Source: Chrysophaeum taylorii
Taxonomy: Eukaryota; Sar; Pelagophyceae; Pelagomonadales; Pelagomonadaceae
Direction: 5' to 3'
Assembly (NCBI GenBank): GCA_029834535.1
Contig: JAQMWT010000341.1
Location: forward strand, 186,001-250,000
Length of the DNA: 64,000 nt
This document shows positions 9,966 to 19,986 of this stretch, one piece after another. The notes beneath the pieces were generated by a model, which saw only the letters and a program-made list of their open reading frames with translations, made no database searches and had not been told where the DNA came from. The position numbers were made by a program, and so were the translations under genes. Position 1 is the first letter of the stretch. Each line of letters opens with the position of its first letter.

Positions 9966-10589
9966 CTACGAATATTTATTCGGTACTAGAGTCCATGGCG
10001 CTATTGTTGGCGCGCTGCAGTTCACACTGGGGGATGGCGCGATGGTTTCCGGCAGTCCGCTTGAGCTTCTGGGCGTGGCGCTGGGCTTCGATCGCGAGAT
10101 GGGCGATCTCGTCTTTGCCTCCATTCTCGGCGCGGTACACGAGCTTGTACTCGCGGGCCGTCCCCGAGCACCGCACGAGACGTACGCCTTGTTCCTCGAA
10201 AAGTGCCTCGTCTTCCGCTTTCTCTGGGCGCGCTGCACGCACTTGGCGAGATCTTCGGCGCGCTTTGAGTAGATGAACTCATCCTTGCGCTTCTTGTTCT
10301 GCAGAGGCCGGCCCAGTGAGCCTTCTCGAACGGCACGACGAGCGCCCCGTTTCGGTCCCACGAAGGGGGGCGCGCCCTTGGGCTTCTTCAGCGGCGGCGA
10401 CGACGCGGCCGCCAACTTCGGAGGCGTCTTGTCCGTCTCCTCTGAGGCGACCGGCGCGCCCGCAGGCTTGCGCTTGTACGCCCGCGGCTCGTGTTCCCGC
10501 CAAAAGTTGTCCCTCGCCGCTGCAGCGGCCTCCTCTGATGTGTCGTACAGCGTCGAGCTCCGAACCACCTTCGCCTTGCCTTTCCCCAC
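9966..10589 (-). CDS. Doubtful basic, Lys/Ala-rich protein
   Basis: An open frame of about 207 codons encodes a very basic, probably nuclear protein (KKPKGAPPFVGPKRGARRAV, LQNKKRKDEFIYSKRAEDLA). It has no ATG where the frame opens (GTG at 10587-10589); upstream, after a TAA, lies GKYFVINDK, so an earlier exon is possible. After AEDLAKC the more protein-like reading switches frame to RAARPEKAEDEALFEEQGVR and EYKLVYRAENGGKDEIAHLA, ending near 9976. Either there is a one-base shift (error or decay) or a missed short intron. The opposite strand also has an open frame of about 117 codons, which I think is the shadow. I do not recognise the family. Confidence 0.3.
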   Translation of the reverse strand: MGKGKAKVVRSSTLYDTSEEAAAAARDNFWREHEPRAYKRKPAGAPVASEETDKTPPKLAAASSPPLKKPKGAPPFVGPKRGARRAVREGSLGRPLQNKKRKDEFIYSKRAEDLAKCVQRAQRKRKTRHFSRNKAYVSCGARGRPASTSSCTAPRMEAKTRSPISRSKPSATPRSSSGLPETIAPSPSVNCSAPTIAPWTLVPNKYS

Positions 10590-10957
10590 CCTCTTCTCTT
10601 ACTTGTCATTGATGACGAAGTACTTGCCCGCGCGGCTTGCGTGTTGATCATCGCTGTAACGGCCGATCCCTAGCCGATCCCTGGGATCGGCCGCCCGTCT
10701 CCGGGGGACTTACACAAACCGTCCAGGAGCGTGCGGGTGAAAGTGTATTCTCCTCCCGAAGCCATCACAGCGTGCAAGAGCGACGCAAGTATCGCGATCA
10801 GCTTGATTCAAATCGATTACGCCACCTTCGTCGCCAGCCATGTGGCAGACGCATATTGTAAGTTTCCCGTTTTTTCTCTCCGTTTGGTGTGAACATACTG
10901 ATAACATACTTTGATTTAAACCCTTCTCTTCGAGAGGGCTAGTTTTTCAACCAAAGG

Positions 10958-11428
10958 TAGGGTCGGATAAGTAAACGAGACTAGCCCGCGCCGCAACGAC
11001 GGGCCCTACAACGCGTGGGCTTTTTCCTTTTTTTGCGTGAGGGGACGAAAGGATGCCGACTTCACTATGGGGACTAGTTCCATCGCGACGATCTCGCGGC
11101 GTGGCGGCACGTACTGCTTGAGTACAAATGAACATAGCTCAGCGATCCGTTGAGTATGTCTAAGTACAAACTGAAACATAGTTAACGGCTCGTACGAACT
11201 TTCTTATCCGACCCTGCCTACAACGCGTGGGCTTTTTCCTTTTTTTGCGTGAGGGGACGAAAGGATGCCGACTTCACTATGGGGACTAGTTCCATCGCGA
11301 CGATCTCGCGGCGTGGCGGCACATACTGCTTGAGTACAAATGAACATAGCTCAGCGATCCGTTGAGTATGTCTTAGTACAAACTGAAACATAGTTAACGG
11401 CTCGTACGAACTTTCTTATCCGACCCTG
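10958..11428. mobile_element. Non-autonomous TIR DNA element (MITE-like) with internal tandem duplication
   Basis: 471 bp bounded by inverted repeats: TAGGGTCGGATAAG at the left (10958-10971) and CTTATCCGACCCTG at the right (11415-11428). They match at 13 of 14 positions. Directly outside lie identical 7-mers, CCAAAGG at 10951-10957 and 11429-11435, the expected target-site duplication. Inside is a direct repeat of about 212 bp (11006-11217 and 11218-11430, differing at a couple of bases), so the right TIR sequence also occurs at the internal junction (11203-11216). There is no coding capacity. The (C/T)AGGG start and a 7-8 bp target are loosely hAT-like, but the superfamily is not settled. 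Confidence 0.7.
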
Positions 11429-11430
11429 CC
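11006..11430 (+). repeat. Two tandem copies of a 212-bp unit
   Basis: CTACAACGCGTGGGC begins each unit (11006 and 11218) and CTTATCCGACCCTGCC ends each. The two units are nearly identical; for example, CGTACTGC versus CATACTGC and GTCTAAGTAC versus GTCTTAGTAC are the differences I noticed. They lie inside the TIR element, so the duplication happened within the element or joined two tandem insertions. Confidence 0.85.
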
Positions 11431-12179
11431 AAAGGCTGGAAATTAATGGGATTTAACTTTGGCGGCACCACCCGAAGATTAAACGGCACTTGGCGCGCTC
11501 TCCTGCTCAGCACAATGAATCCTCGGTCGGGGGCTCCCGATCGGGGCCCTTAGCATCAGCAGCTATGACGATTTTCACGTCGAACCCAGATTCCATGATG
11601 ATATGGTGACATCAGCTAGAAATCGCAATTGCGCCCCCCCCCGGATTGCTGGAGGCACCGATCGACGCCTCGTCCGACCCTCTCACAGGCTGGATGTGGG
11701 GCTGCGGGCAGGGGGGCTTTGAATTTCCGGGTGACCATTATTGCGGGGTTATTCTCGAATACACTTGTATTAAGTTGTAATCTCCCGAAGAGCTTCGGTC
11801 AAAACAGCCCGCCAGAACACAAAATGTACCAATATCCAACCACAGACTGGTAATAAATGGGAGGCGCCTTTACAAAAATCTCCGAGGGATGGCGTCGTCG
11901 TTTTGCGTCTATTCCATCGCACAGCAGAGCCCCCGACCCCTACCCTCCGGACTCGTACCGATCGTATGGCACCTTTTAGACCGATCCTAAACACGGATAA
12001 ACTCGGTTTTGGACCGGTTTTGCACAGATTTTATTCCTTCATTCCGGTTTAACCTCGCCAAAACCCTAAAACGGCATGCGCAATAGATGAATTGCTGTCG
12101 CCTTGTTTTCTGAAAATGCGCAGCGCGCTGCTAAGGCGCAGGCCGGCGGGGGGTTTCGATGTTGGGCGGGCGTCCGAAG

Positions 12180-12790
12180 AGTGGTGTTTGCGCTCACGTG
12201 ATCGACCGGCACCACAACGAGGATGGGACTTCCACTGAATATGCGTGGCACCTGGTTGCGGCGCCAAGCGCAGGACGAGGACGTTCAAGGCGGCGGAGCG
12301 GACCAAGCACGTAGTTTTTGAGTGCGAGTACACGTTCGAGGAGGCCAAGCGAGGCCTCGCCAAGGAGATCACGTCGAAGGCGGTCCAGGAGTCAGATTAC
12401 GCGCGCAGGGCCACGCGGTCGGCAGAGGCCCATGACCTTCGTGCGCAGGGCCACGCGGTCGGCAGAGGCCCATGACCTTCGCACTGCGGAGTCAGTGTCG
12501 TCGAAGTCGGGAGGATCCGGCTTCCCCCCCCGGTACGCAATCGAAGTCGAAACAGCGGAGGATCGATGGGCATGCCGACGTCTGCGACTCGAAACGTGCA
12601 GCCATCATCGCCGAAGAGCATCGCCGAGTTGCTCGTCGCCACCGGCCAGCCGTTCATCGTGGTCAACCCGCCGTTTTTCATCAAGATGACCAATTCCCTG
12701 AACGGGGCCGACCTCAAGTTCTCCCTGAGGACGCGCCAATGCTCTTCGAAAAGACGGTGGACGCCGTCAACCAGTAATATCGATGCGCCC
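12180..12790 (+). pseudogene. hAT-family transposase remnant with BED zinc finger
   Basis: A BED-like zinc finger is readable at about 12242-12330 (CVAPGCGAKRRTRTFKAAER followed by TKHVVFEC: Cys-x4-Cys ... His-x4-Cys). At about 12600-12730 the typical hAT stretch follows (SIAELLVATGQPFIVVNPPF, FIKMTNSLNGADLKF), then in a shifted frame SLPEDAPMLFEKTVDAVNQ. Stops and frame changes, including a 40-bp tandem duplication (12403-12442 and 12443-12482) that shifts the frame, show it is dead. The catalytic core and the C-terminal dimerisation domain are not present, so only the N-terminal part remains. It is a plain cut-and-paste transposon, unrelated in sequence to the neighbouring TIR element as far as I can see. 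Confidence 0.6.
12403..12482 (+). repeat. 40-bp tandem duplication in the hAT remnant
   Basis: GCGCAGGGCCACGCGGTCGG...CATGACCTTCG occurs twice in a row with a period of 40 bases. As 40 is not a multiple of three it changes the frame of the transposase remnant. Confidence 0.9.
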
Positions 12791-13157
12791 AGCGGTGCGC
12801 GTTGAAGGACGACGGGGGCAGCAGCCAGCGCGCCAGCCGCGGCGGCGATGCGGCGCGTGAGTTCTCGGCCGCTCGCGGTAGCAAAGCCGCATACCCGCGC
12901 GCGGCGGGTTCGGTGGCGCGGCGCGTTCTGGTGAATGTGGGTGGATAAGCTTCCGTGGCATGACGTGGCGGTCCAAAACCGAAACCCGCTATAAGTCTTG
13001 GATAGTTTAAATTTGGTTTTAAATCTTTATGTCCCGTTAAACCTTTGGCGGTTTTAAACATCCTGGATACATAAAAGATATATTTAGTGATTTTGACTCT
13101 TATTAGAAAATCTTTTAAAAAGCACGTCTATATTTTCAAGAGAGGTGGAAAAGACGT

Positions 13158-14711
13158 ATGTTCAAGTATCCGAAGTATGTATGCCATGGTTCCGGTGGGC
13201 GTCCGTCGGTCGTCGAAATGGTCTTCTATCGATGGTGCGTCCTCGTCGCCATTACGATGACGTGGCGTTTCCCTTGCTCGTGGCCCGCGCTATGGTTTGG
13301 CTTTGTTGATCGATTCTACCGCAAGTCTAATAACGAGACGGACGGCAACCAAACCTACGATAACCAGACGTTGTCGAACGTCATTGCCCCTGTAACGCTC
13401 AACGAATCAAATGAAACTATTCGAGCCGACGTCGCCGCGAGCATGCGATTTCACGACCAAGTTGAAATCGCGCACAAGGGCATGGTTGCTGTCGACAAAC
13501 AATTTGCCGCGGAGCGATTCGAACACGAGAGGTTGTCGATCCAACTCAAAGGAGAGCGCTTATTGATCTCGCATCTTGCCGCACAACATCACAGAATTGT
13601 GTGTGAAGTGATGGGCATGCTCGAAGCCATCGACAGCCCTTTGGCCGTCCGAGCGAGATATCAGGATGGCTGCGGCAACATTAGCGATGGTTTTTTGGAG
13701 CAGTCTGTGCCCAACGGGTTCCGTCGGACAGCCAAGCAATACATGTCGCAACTGGCTCGCCAAGCGCACATCTCTGCCTTGCTTGCTGTTGCCGATGAGG
13801 AATTGGTTATGTTGAACAACACGGAAGCGACGGAACTTCGCCGCGAATGCGCCTCGCGAGACCGGGAAGAATCGAGGCTCAACGACCAGGTCCCCAAGGA
13901 GCGTGAACATTTGAAAGTCAAAATTCTGAAAGAGACGCACGCACAGCTCGAGCAGCACCCGGGACTCACCGAAGACGGGCACTTCAACTTGACGGCGCTC
14001 CGGATGGCCGGCGCGCGGCACGCGATCAAATGGTGGGTGCACAGTGGATGGGAACGATTGAGGCTTGAGTTTGCTAACGACTGGCGTGCGGCCATTCGGG
14101 CAATGTATGTGCGTCGGCAACGTACGTGCGCCGCGTTTGTTAATCGTCATCGCAAGCACACGCCGCGCGCGAGGGCGCTCGAGCACTACGTCGCGAGTCG
14201 CGTACGGACTCTCAATAGCACTCTCCACGGAACATTCGGGATTTCGTTGGACATCGTAGGGCACCACGCTTCTAGCGTCGCGGACCAGGGCGTCCAGGTT
14301 GTCACCGAAGTAGCAGTCGTGTTTAGTCAGCTTCTCGTGCAAACAGGCCTCGCTCGCGGCATCGCCGGTATTCTGTTTGCATCTCTCCGATGGTGTGTTG
14401 CGGCCACGCGATTTTTCTACCGTGGGCTCGAGGCGGCGTGGGGGACTGCGACAACGATGATCGAATCGACGCCGAGGTTCTACCCCTCGGTTCGAGAGAA
14501 TCCCACGATCGCTTTGGTCGTCGCACTTTTCACCCCTCTCGCGCTCGCTTTGCTTATCAAGGTGATCCTACTGCCGATCATTGCTTTTCTCGGCCACATT
14601 GCGATAGACATCAAACGCCTCTTCGGCTTGATCGTTGGCATGGCCCGGTACGCCATCCGAGGTGCGTCGGACTGGGCGCGTCGACAATTCCATCTCCTTC
14701 CGACAGCCTAG
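13158..14711 (+). CDS. Secretory-pathway membrane protein with N-glycan sites, unknown function
   Basis: 517 residues, intronless, not recognised. A hydrophobic N-terminal segment (about 20-50, WCVLVAITMTW then FPCSWPALWFGF) is followed by a cluster of N-glycosylation sequons (NET, NQT, NQT, NES, NET) at about 58-87. After it comes a long charged helical region (about 95-330; RRECASRDREESRLNDQVPK) and more sequons (NIS, NNT, NLT, NST). The last 130 residues carry hydrophobic segments, including LVVALFTPLALALLIKVILL and IIAFLGHIAIDI. This fits a luminal or extracellular coiled domain held by two or more membrane helices. The gene and its 5' flank are visibly less GC-rich than the genes around it, and codon use is less biased, so recent arrival or relaxed selection is possible. 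The start follows an AT-rich flank without a clear TATA box. Confidence 0.6.
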   Translation: MFKYPKYVCHGSGGRPSVVEMVFYRWCVLVAITMTWRFPCSWPALWFGFVDRFYRKSNNETDGNQTYDNQTLSNVIAPVTLNESNETIRADVAASMRFHDQVEIAHKGMVAVDKQFAAERFEHERLSIQLKGERLLISHLAAQHHRIVCEVMGMLEAIDSPLAVRARYQDGCGNISDGFLEQSVPNGFRRTAKQYMSQLARQAHISALLAVADEELVMLNNTEATELRRECASRDREESRLNDQVPKEREHLKVKILKETHAQLEQHPGLTEDGHFNLTALRMAGARHAIKWWVHSGWERLRLEFANDWRAAIRAMYVRRQRTCAAFVNRHRKHTPRARALEHYVASRVRTLNSTLHGTFGISLDIVGHHASSVADQGVQVVTEVAVVFSQLLVQTGLARGIAGILFASLRWCVAATRFFYRGLEAAWGTATTMIESTPRFYPSVRENPTIALVVALFTPLALALLIKVILLPIIAFLGHIAIDIKRLFGLIVGMARYAIRGASDWARRQFHLLPTA

Positions 14712-15103
14712 AACCCCGCGCGCGCAAACCCAAACTCGCCGCATCTACCGTGAGTGGGGGGTCGCCAACGCATTTTGCCGGGTGCGCTGTGCCCTCACCG
14801 CCCTCACCCATGTCGCCGCCGAGAGGTCGGGCAGCCCCACCCAGGCCGCCCGATCCAAGCAGGACGTCACCCTTCGCCGCACCTACGTCCGGCGGCAGCA
14901 TGCGTACGACCTACCAAGGCGGGGCCCGTCCTCTCTTCTTCGCCTGCCCCACGACTCGGCGATGACCCCGACTAGGCCCCGCATACCTATCTACGCCCGT
15001 CAGGCACATCCCTCCTACCGAACAAAAACCACACACATCCTTCTTCTTTGGTGCACCACCACACACACACGTAAACCCTCCACCAAAGACCACCAAGGGC
15101 ACG
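14712..15103. other. Intergenic gap and 5' flank of the coiled-coil gene
   Basis: 392 bases without a supported gene. A pyrimidine-rich stretch and a (CA)n run at about 15058-15070 precede GTAAACCCTCCACC (15071-15084), the AAACCCT box 25-31 bases upstream of the next start codon. Confidence 0.5.
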
Positions 15104-16126
15104 ATGAATGCGGGGACTCCATCGAGGTCCTCAACGTTTGGGCCTCGAGGCGCCTTCTTCCAAAGTGGCGTGCCTGAGAGCCCGACGAAAGCCGCCGCCG
15201 ATGCGGAAGAAGAGGAGAATCAGCGCAAGGAGAACGAGGAGATCAAGCAGGCGTTGTGAGTTTTCCAGATGCTCTGCTGAACAGCATTGCTGACGCCCCG
15301 TTGCACAGGTTGCGGGAGAAGGCTCTTCAGAACGAGCTCGCCATCGTTCGGTCGCAGCTCGCGGTGCGAGAAGAGAAGCTGACTGCCGCCGCGCGCGAGA
15401 TCGCGGCGGCCAAGGAGGCGAGCCGGGAGTCGAGCGCGGCGCACGTCGCTAAGCTATCCGCGCTCCGCGACGACATCGCCAAGCTTGCGCAGCGCCTCGT
15501 CGATCGCGAGCGCGAGTTCGCCGGCGATATGGCGAGTGTAAGGCAGCAGCTGGGCGAGGCGACCGCGGAGCTAGGGCGTGCCAAGGCCGACGCGTTGGAC
15601 GCGGCGGCTAGCGCGTTCCGAGCGAAAGACGACGAGGCGGCCGCCGCGCGCCTCGAGGTCGAGGCCGCGCGCCAGTCCGAGGCCGCGGCTTCCAAGGCCC
15701 TCGAGAAGGCGCGCGAGGACAACAACAGCCTGGTCGCAAGGTCGAACTCGCTCCAGAGGACGCTCGAGTCGCTCAAACACGACCTAGGCCGGGTCACGCG
15801 CGAGTCGGACAAGCAGCGCTGCGCGACGCAGCGCCTCCGCATGACTCTGACCGAGGCGATCGACGATAGGGACCGCGCACTGGCGGCCAAGGAAGAGTGG
15901 CGCGAGGTCGCCAGCTTCCCTAGTACCGTTGACAAGATCGACAAGGCGAGCGCCAAGGAAAACGAGTGAGCGTCCTCGTCGGCGTAGATGACTCCGGCAC
16001 CTCAGGCTGCGACGGATTATCTCGAAGCTCACCTTCTCGCTCCAGGAGAAGGACATGCAGCTCGACACGCAACGAGCGACGGCCAAGGCCCTCCAGCAGG
16101 AACTCTCGTCGTCGAAACGCGCCTAG
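15104..16126 (+). CDS. Three-exon long coiled-coil protein
   Basis: Model: exons 15104-15255, 15309-15965 and 16006-16126, giving 309 residues with TAG at 16124-16126. The introns are 53 bp (GTGAGTTTTC...TTGCACAG) and 40 bp (GTGAGCGTCC...GCACCTCAG). Both splices keep the frame and the heptad pattern, which is strong support. The N-terminus is Ser/Gly-rich (NAGTPSRSSTFGPRGAFFQS). From about residue 36 to the end the chain is continuous coiled coil (QALLREKALQNELAIVRSQL ... LQEKDMQLDTQRATAKALQQ). There is no signal peptide or membrane helix. Such proteins are usually cytoskeletal, centrosomal or tethering factors; nothing here identifies which. Without splicing, the second exon alone would look like a 237-residue protein with a spurious start inside intron 1. 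Confidence 0.82.
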
Positions 16127-17038
16127 GTTGGTCCTCCTCTTTGGTTTTGTTGTTTACGACCGCCCTGATGACCCCTTTATTCCTCGTTTCCGAAGAGCCG
16201 CTGCAATATGCGCCCTCTGCTGAGATGAACGATTCAAGCTAATCTTCTCTCTGAGCCGTCTTTTTCTTTCGTTTTTGTTGTTGCTCCTTTCCTCCTTCTC
16301 CTCCTTTCATCCTTCGAGCGGCGCCGCAGGTTTGCCGCGCGAGTGAATCAACCCGAGCGGGCGATCATGCAGCTCTTTTTTTTTTCGCGCAACCGGCTCG
16401 CACAGGCGACACATCCCCATTATGTATCTTGTGTCGCTCCCGGTTGTTGTTGTTGTCGTCGTCGTCGTCGTCGTTTAGTACCTCTCATAATTTTTCGCGC
16501 CGCTTACTCTTAATTATCCGCTCCGACGCACCGCCCGCGCGACGCGGGAAGACGCGGGTTTTTGATCACGGCGATTTCTTCTCCGAGCACCACCCGTCAA
16601 ATACTGAATCTGCACATCTACCAACAACAATGGGAGCGAGGCTTGGGCGGTCAGGATGCGCGACGCCGGGCGTCCGTCCGCGCGTCGGAGGAGGAAATCG
16701 ATCGATCGTTCGTTCGTTCGTTCGTTCGTTCCAGGGAGTCGACTAAATCCTTCCTTCCACGGAGTCGTGGGATGATGATAATGATGATGACAGAACGAGG
16801 CGACAAACTTTTTTCGGGGGAGAGGAGACACCTTCGAGAATTCGGGACAGGCAGATTTTTTTCGCTCTTCCGAGCGAGTGGGCAAAGAGCCGGAGGGCCG
16901 GTGCTGCTGACACAATGCGAACGAACAGATCTAGGGTTGTGGCGGCTGCTTTGGCACAAACATAGCACTGTGCGACGGCTCGACTCGGGCATACAACGAC
17001 GACGAAGAAGAAGAAGAAGAAGAAGAAGAAAACGGTTC

Positions 17039-17070
<32 letters not shown>

Positions 17071-17158
17071 TGGGTGTCACAACGCCGACGACGAAAAACA
17101 ACAAACAACAACAACAACAACGAAAATAATAATAATCATCATTATCAAGCGCAGTCCG
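16127..17158. other. Intergenic kilobase rich in simple repeats
   Basis: No gene is supported. It contains a (GTC)n/(GTT)n run at about 16445-16475, a (GTTC)n/(TCGT)n run at about 16705-16732, a (GAA)n tract at about 17002-17030, a T18-(GT)n run at about 17040-17072 and (CAA)n with (AAT)n at about 17100-17135. Open frames here are by-products of these repeats. Confidence 0.6.
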
Positions 17159-18145
17159 TCAGGCAGGAATAATCTTGCCCGAGTCGAGGAGGACGTCGAT
17201 CATTTCCGTCGAGTCTAAGCCTGCCACATCGACTCCGACCCTCGCGGCGAGGTCGTGAAGCTGTTTGACAGACCACTCGTTTCGCATGACGTCGACGTCC
17301 AAGGCGAGGGGCAAGGGGTCGGCGACGAGATCGACGGCCTTAGTGTCGATGACGCAGCGGACGAGGTCGCGCTTCTCGCAGACCCCGCGGAGCCTCGAGG
17401 CGTCGACTTCGGCGTCGCGGAGGAGGTCTCTTAGGTGGTGGACCGAGAGGTCCATGAGTTCCCCGAGTCGGTAGCGAGGTCGGCGGTGACGCATGCGCGC
17501 CTTGCGACCGGCCTCGTAGTCGGCGTCGTCGGTCGGGAGCTCGTAGCGACAGTTGGGGCAGGTGCAATGCTCCTTTAGCCACGACATGGCGCAGGCCTCG
17601 TGGTAGAGGTGTCCGCACGGCAAACGGAGCACGGGATCGCCGACCGAGTGTTTTTCGAGGCAGACGCAGCACGCGGCGTTTTCATCCTGCGCGAGGTCGT
17701 CCGCCGAGACGCGGACCACGGGGAGCTTGGCCAGCGCCGCCTGGGACGTCGGGGGTGGCCCGACGCGCCCTTGGTCCGCGAGCGCAGCGCTGAAGCCCGC
17801 CCGGGGGTCTACGAGTCCGGCGAACGCCGCGCCGGCGATAGGACCGTTGATGAGAATGAGATCTCCCGTACCGTTCGAGGCAATCAGAATGTGGCCCTGG
17901 TCGGCGCTCGCGCCGGCGCCCATCGCCACGCGCAAGATAAAACGGGGCTCTACGCTGCTCGCTGGGGGGGCTTGGCGGGCCTCCTCGCTCGCCGCCGCCG
18001 CGTCGACGGCCTCCTCCTGCGGCTGCGGGGTTTGCTCGACGACGGTCGAAGAAGAAGAGGACGATGGAGAAGAAGAAGGAGAAGTGCTCCGGCGACGTCG
18101 ACAACTGGGCAGCCGCCGCAGCACCCTATATACCCAACTCGTCAT
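17159..18145 (-). CDS. RING-H2 E3 ubiquitin ligase (RNF126/RNF115-like RING)
   Basis: 328 residues. The RING-H2 finger spans 159-199 with all eight ligands in C3H2C3 order: C159, C162, C177, H179, H182, C185, C196, C199 (ACCVCLEKHSVGDPVLRLPC then GHLYHEACAMSWLKEHCTCP). The preceding LPVVRVSADDLAQ and the following RYELPTDDADYEAGR are the flanks typical of the RNF126/RNF115/Praja group. The N-terminal Ser/Gln/Ala-rich part lacks a recognisable Cys-rich zinc finger. C-terminal to the RING are two short helical SAP-like repeats (LMDLSVHHLRDLLRDAEVDA..EKRDLV and WSVKQLHDLAARVGVDVAGL), as in some RING ligases that bind membranes or p53. It should act with an E2 enzyme to ubiquitinate cytosolic substrates, which are unknown. 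The start, MTSWVYRVLRR, is the first ATG of the frame. Confidence 0.88.
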   Translation of the reverse strand: MTSWVYRVLRRLPSCRRRRSTSPSSSPSSSSSSTVVEQTPQPQEEAVDAAAASEEARQAPPASSVEPRFILRVAMGAGASADQGHILIASNGTGDLILINGPIAGAAFAGLVDPRAGFSAALADQGRVGPPPTSQAALAKLPVVRVSADDLAQDENAACCVCLEKHSVGDPVLRLPCGHLYHEACAMSWLKEHCTCPNCRYELPTDDADYEAGRKARMRHRRPRYRLGELMDLSVHHLRDLLRDAEVDASRLRGVCEKRDLVRCVIDTKAVDLVADPLPLALDVDVMRNEWSVKQLHDLAARVGVDVAGLDSTEMIDVLLDSGKIIPA

Positions 18146-18272
18146 CTAGGCGCATGCACGACGACGGGACCGTTCTCCTTAGGAGAACAGGTCGACGTGA
18201 CTTTCAATTACTCCAAAGTCAAGGTGAAGACAACTTGGCGATGGTGAGTGATAATGTAGCTGATGATGATTA

Positions 18273-19986
18273 TTATGAGCCGCCGCCGCCGCCGCCGCCG
18301 AGGAGAGCCGCGATGCGGCGCTCGAGGTCGGGCACGTAGGGCGCCGGGAAGGCGAATCGCGGGAGGATGTCGGCGAAAGTGACGCAGAAGCGGTCGATCG
18401 CCGCGTCGATGCAGGCCTCGAGGTCGACGAGGTCGGGGCGGGGCTCGGGGGTCCGCCGCCAGTCCCGAAGGGCCCGGCGCGCGCCGAGGAGCGAGCAGAG
18501 CGCGACGGGAACGCGGTGCTCGGCCGATCGGACGAGGGAAAAGACCGCCCGCGACGCCGCGGCGACGGCGCAGACCTCGAGGGGGGACGCGTCTTCCTCG
18601 AGCCTTTTTTTTCCCGCCGCCGCCGCCGCCGTGAGATAGGCGGGGTCGCCAAAGTAGAACTGCTGGGCGAAAGGGGAGGCGCGGAGTCTGGCGGCAATCG
18701 AGTCGTAGCGCGCCGTCCCCAGGCGGGGCGCCGTCGGCGCGGGGTCCGGCCTGGCGATCGCGGGCTCGCGCGCGGCTATCTCGAGGCGTAGTGAAAGCGC
18801 GTCGATTAAGAGCAGGCACGCGCGGAGCGCCCGGGAGCTCGCCTCGTCGCCCGCCCCCCCCGCCAGGATCAGCGACGCCGCCGTCCCGCGGGGATCCTCG
18901 CTCCCCAGGGCCGCGACGGCCTGGAACTTGGCGAGCCTCGACGCCAAAGGGTGTTTGGCCGAAGATCCCAGGACGAGACCGCCGCTCGCGAGCGACAAAG
19001 GGGGCGGGGTCGCGAGCGGCGACGACTTGGCAGCGGGCTCGAGGTCGGCGACAATGTGCCAGAGCGCCGCGCGCTGCGCGTCGACCTCGCGCCGCCACAG
19101 GGGGGCCGCCGCGTCGACGGCCGAGCCGTCGAACGGGTCTCGAGACGCGCGCGCGTACCAGCCCTTCCCCCCCGCGGGCGCCGCGCTCTGCTGCGCCGCG
19201 TGCCGGAGCGCCGCGTCGTCGGCTGCCCCCGCGTCCCCTATCTCCGCCGCGCTCAGGAGCGCCTCGACGGCCCTCGACCCCGCGACCAGCTCGAAGTTAA
19301 GCGGCTCGACGACGCACGCGAAATACGCGACCGACGCGACGCCCGCCGCAACGCTCACCGCTAGCGCCGCGTGCACGCCCACCCCCACCGCCGTGGCGAT
19401 GGGGGCCTCGGTGCGCCACCGCGCGTACGCGGCCCCGAGAAGGCCGCACCGCAGCGCTCCCGGGACCCGGCTCCGACAGATCTCGAACACCTCGACGTCC
19501 GAGAGCGACGCGACGCGCTGCCCGCGCGATACGCACCGCCCCAGGCAGTGCGACCCCGCTGCGAGGACTCCGCTCGCGACCGCCGCGACGGCCTCGCTCC
19601 TCGTCGCGCCCACGCACGCCCCCATGATCCCGCCCAGAGTGCCGCCCGCCGAGCATAGCCACGACGTCGTCCACAACGCCCGCCGCCACGGCTGCCGCGC
19701 CGCGAATAACCTGCGAGGATCTTGACACTTTCGCGACACGCGCGACGCACCCGGGCCCCAGCACCACGTGCTCCGCGCCCAGCAGCACGCCCGACGCGAC
19801 CCCGAAACCCAAGCAGCTCAGCACGTCCACCAACCGCCGCCGCCCGCCGACGACCCACAGAGGCCCGGAGAAGGCTAGGCACTCGATGCCCCCCACAATG
19901 CACGACACGCACACGCACGACAACACCCGCCGCTCCAGCGCTTTCTCCACCGCCCACTTCTCCGCCTCGCCGACGGGCCTCTGCAT
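18273..19986 (-). CDS. Two-exon polytopic membrane protein, possibly Ndc1-like
   Basis: Model: exon 1 at 19751-19986 and exon 2 at 18273-19710, joined across a 40-bp intron (19711-19750; GTGCGTCGCG...CCTCGCAG), giving 557 residues. Splicing restores a hydrophobic N-terminal half with about six segments (LSCVCVSCIVGGIECLAFSG, LVDVLSCLGFGVASGVLLGA, TLGGIMGACVG, AVAAVASGVLAAGS, AVGVGVHAALAVSVAAGVAS). A soluble, Ala-rich helical C-terminal half follows, ending in poly-Gly encoded by a GCC repeat at 18279-18300. Six N-terminal helices with a cytosolic helical tail are the plan of the nuclear-pore membrane protein Ndc1, but I see no sequence motif that proves it. AAACCCT boxes in sense orientation lie about 30 and 65 bases upstream of the ATG. 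If the intron is not used, translation would have to begin inside the present exon 2. Confidence 0.65.

Larger units (their letters stand above)
10590..13157. other. Gene-poor stretch with DNA-transposon remains
   Basis: About 2.6 kb without a supported host gene. It holds a 471-bp TIR element with internal duplication (10958-11428), featureless sequence with chance open frames (11436-12040), an AAAACCCTAAAA motif at about 12061, a hAT transposase remnant (about 12180-12790) and an AT-rich run before the next gene (13000-13157). Confidence 0.55.

Noticed and set aside
11770-11994. Minus-strand open frame of 74 codons in the gene-poor stretch
   Set aside because: It is short, without motif, codon bias or neighbouring signals, and is as expected by chance.
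16562-17218. Plus-strand open frame of 218 codons between the coiled-coil and RING genes
   Set aside because: It is made largely of simple repeats (GTTC, GAA, GT, CAA), giving runs of Arg, Phe and Thr. No domain or splice context supports it.
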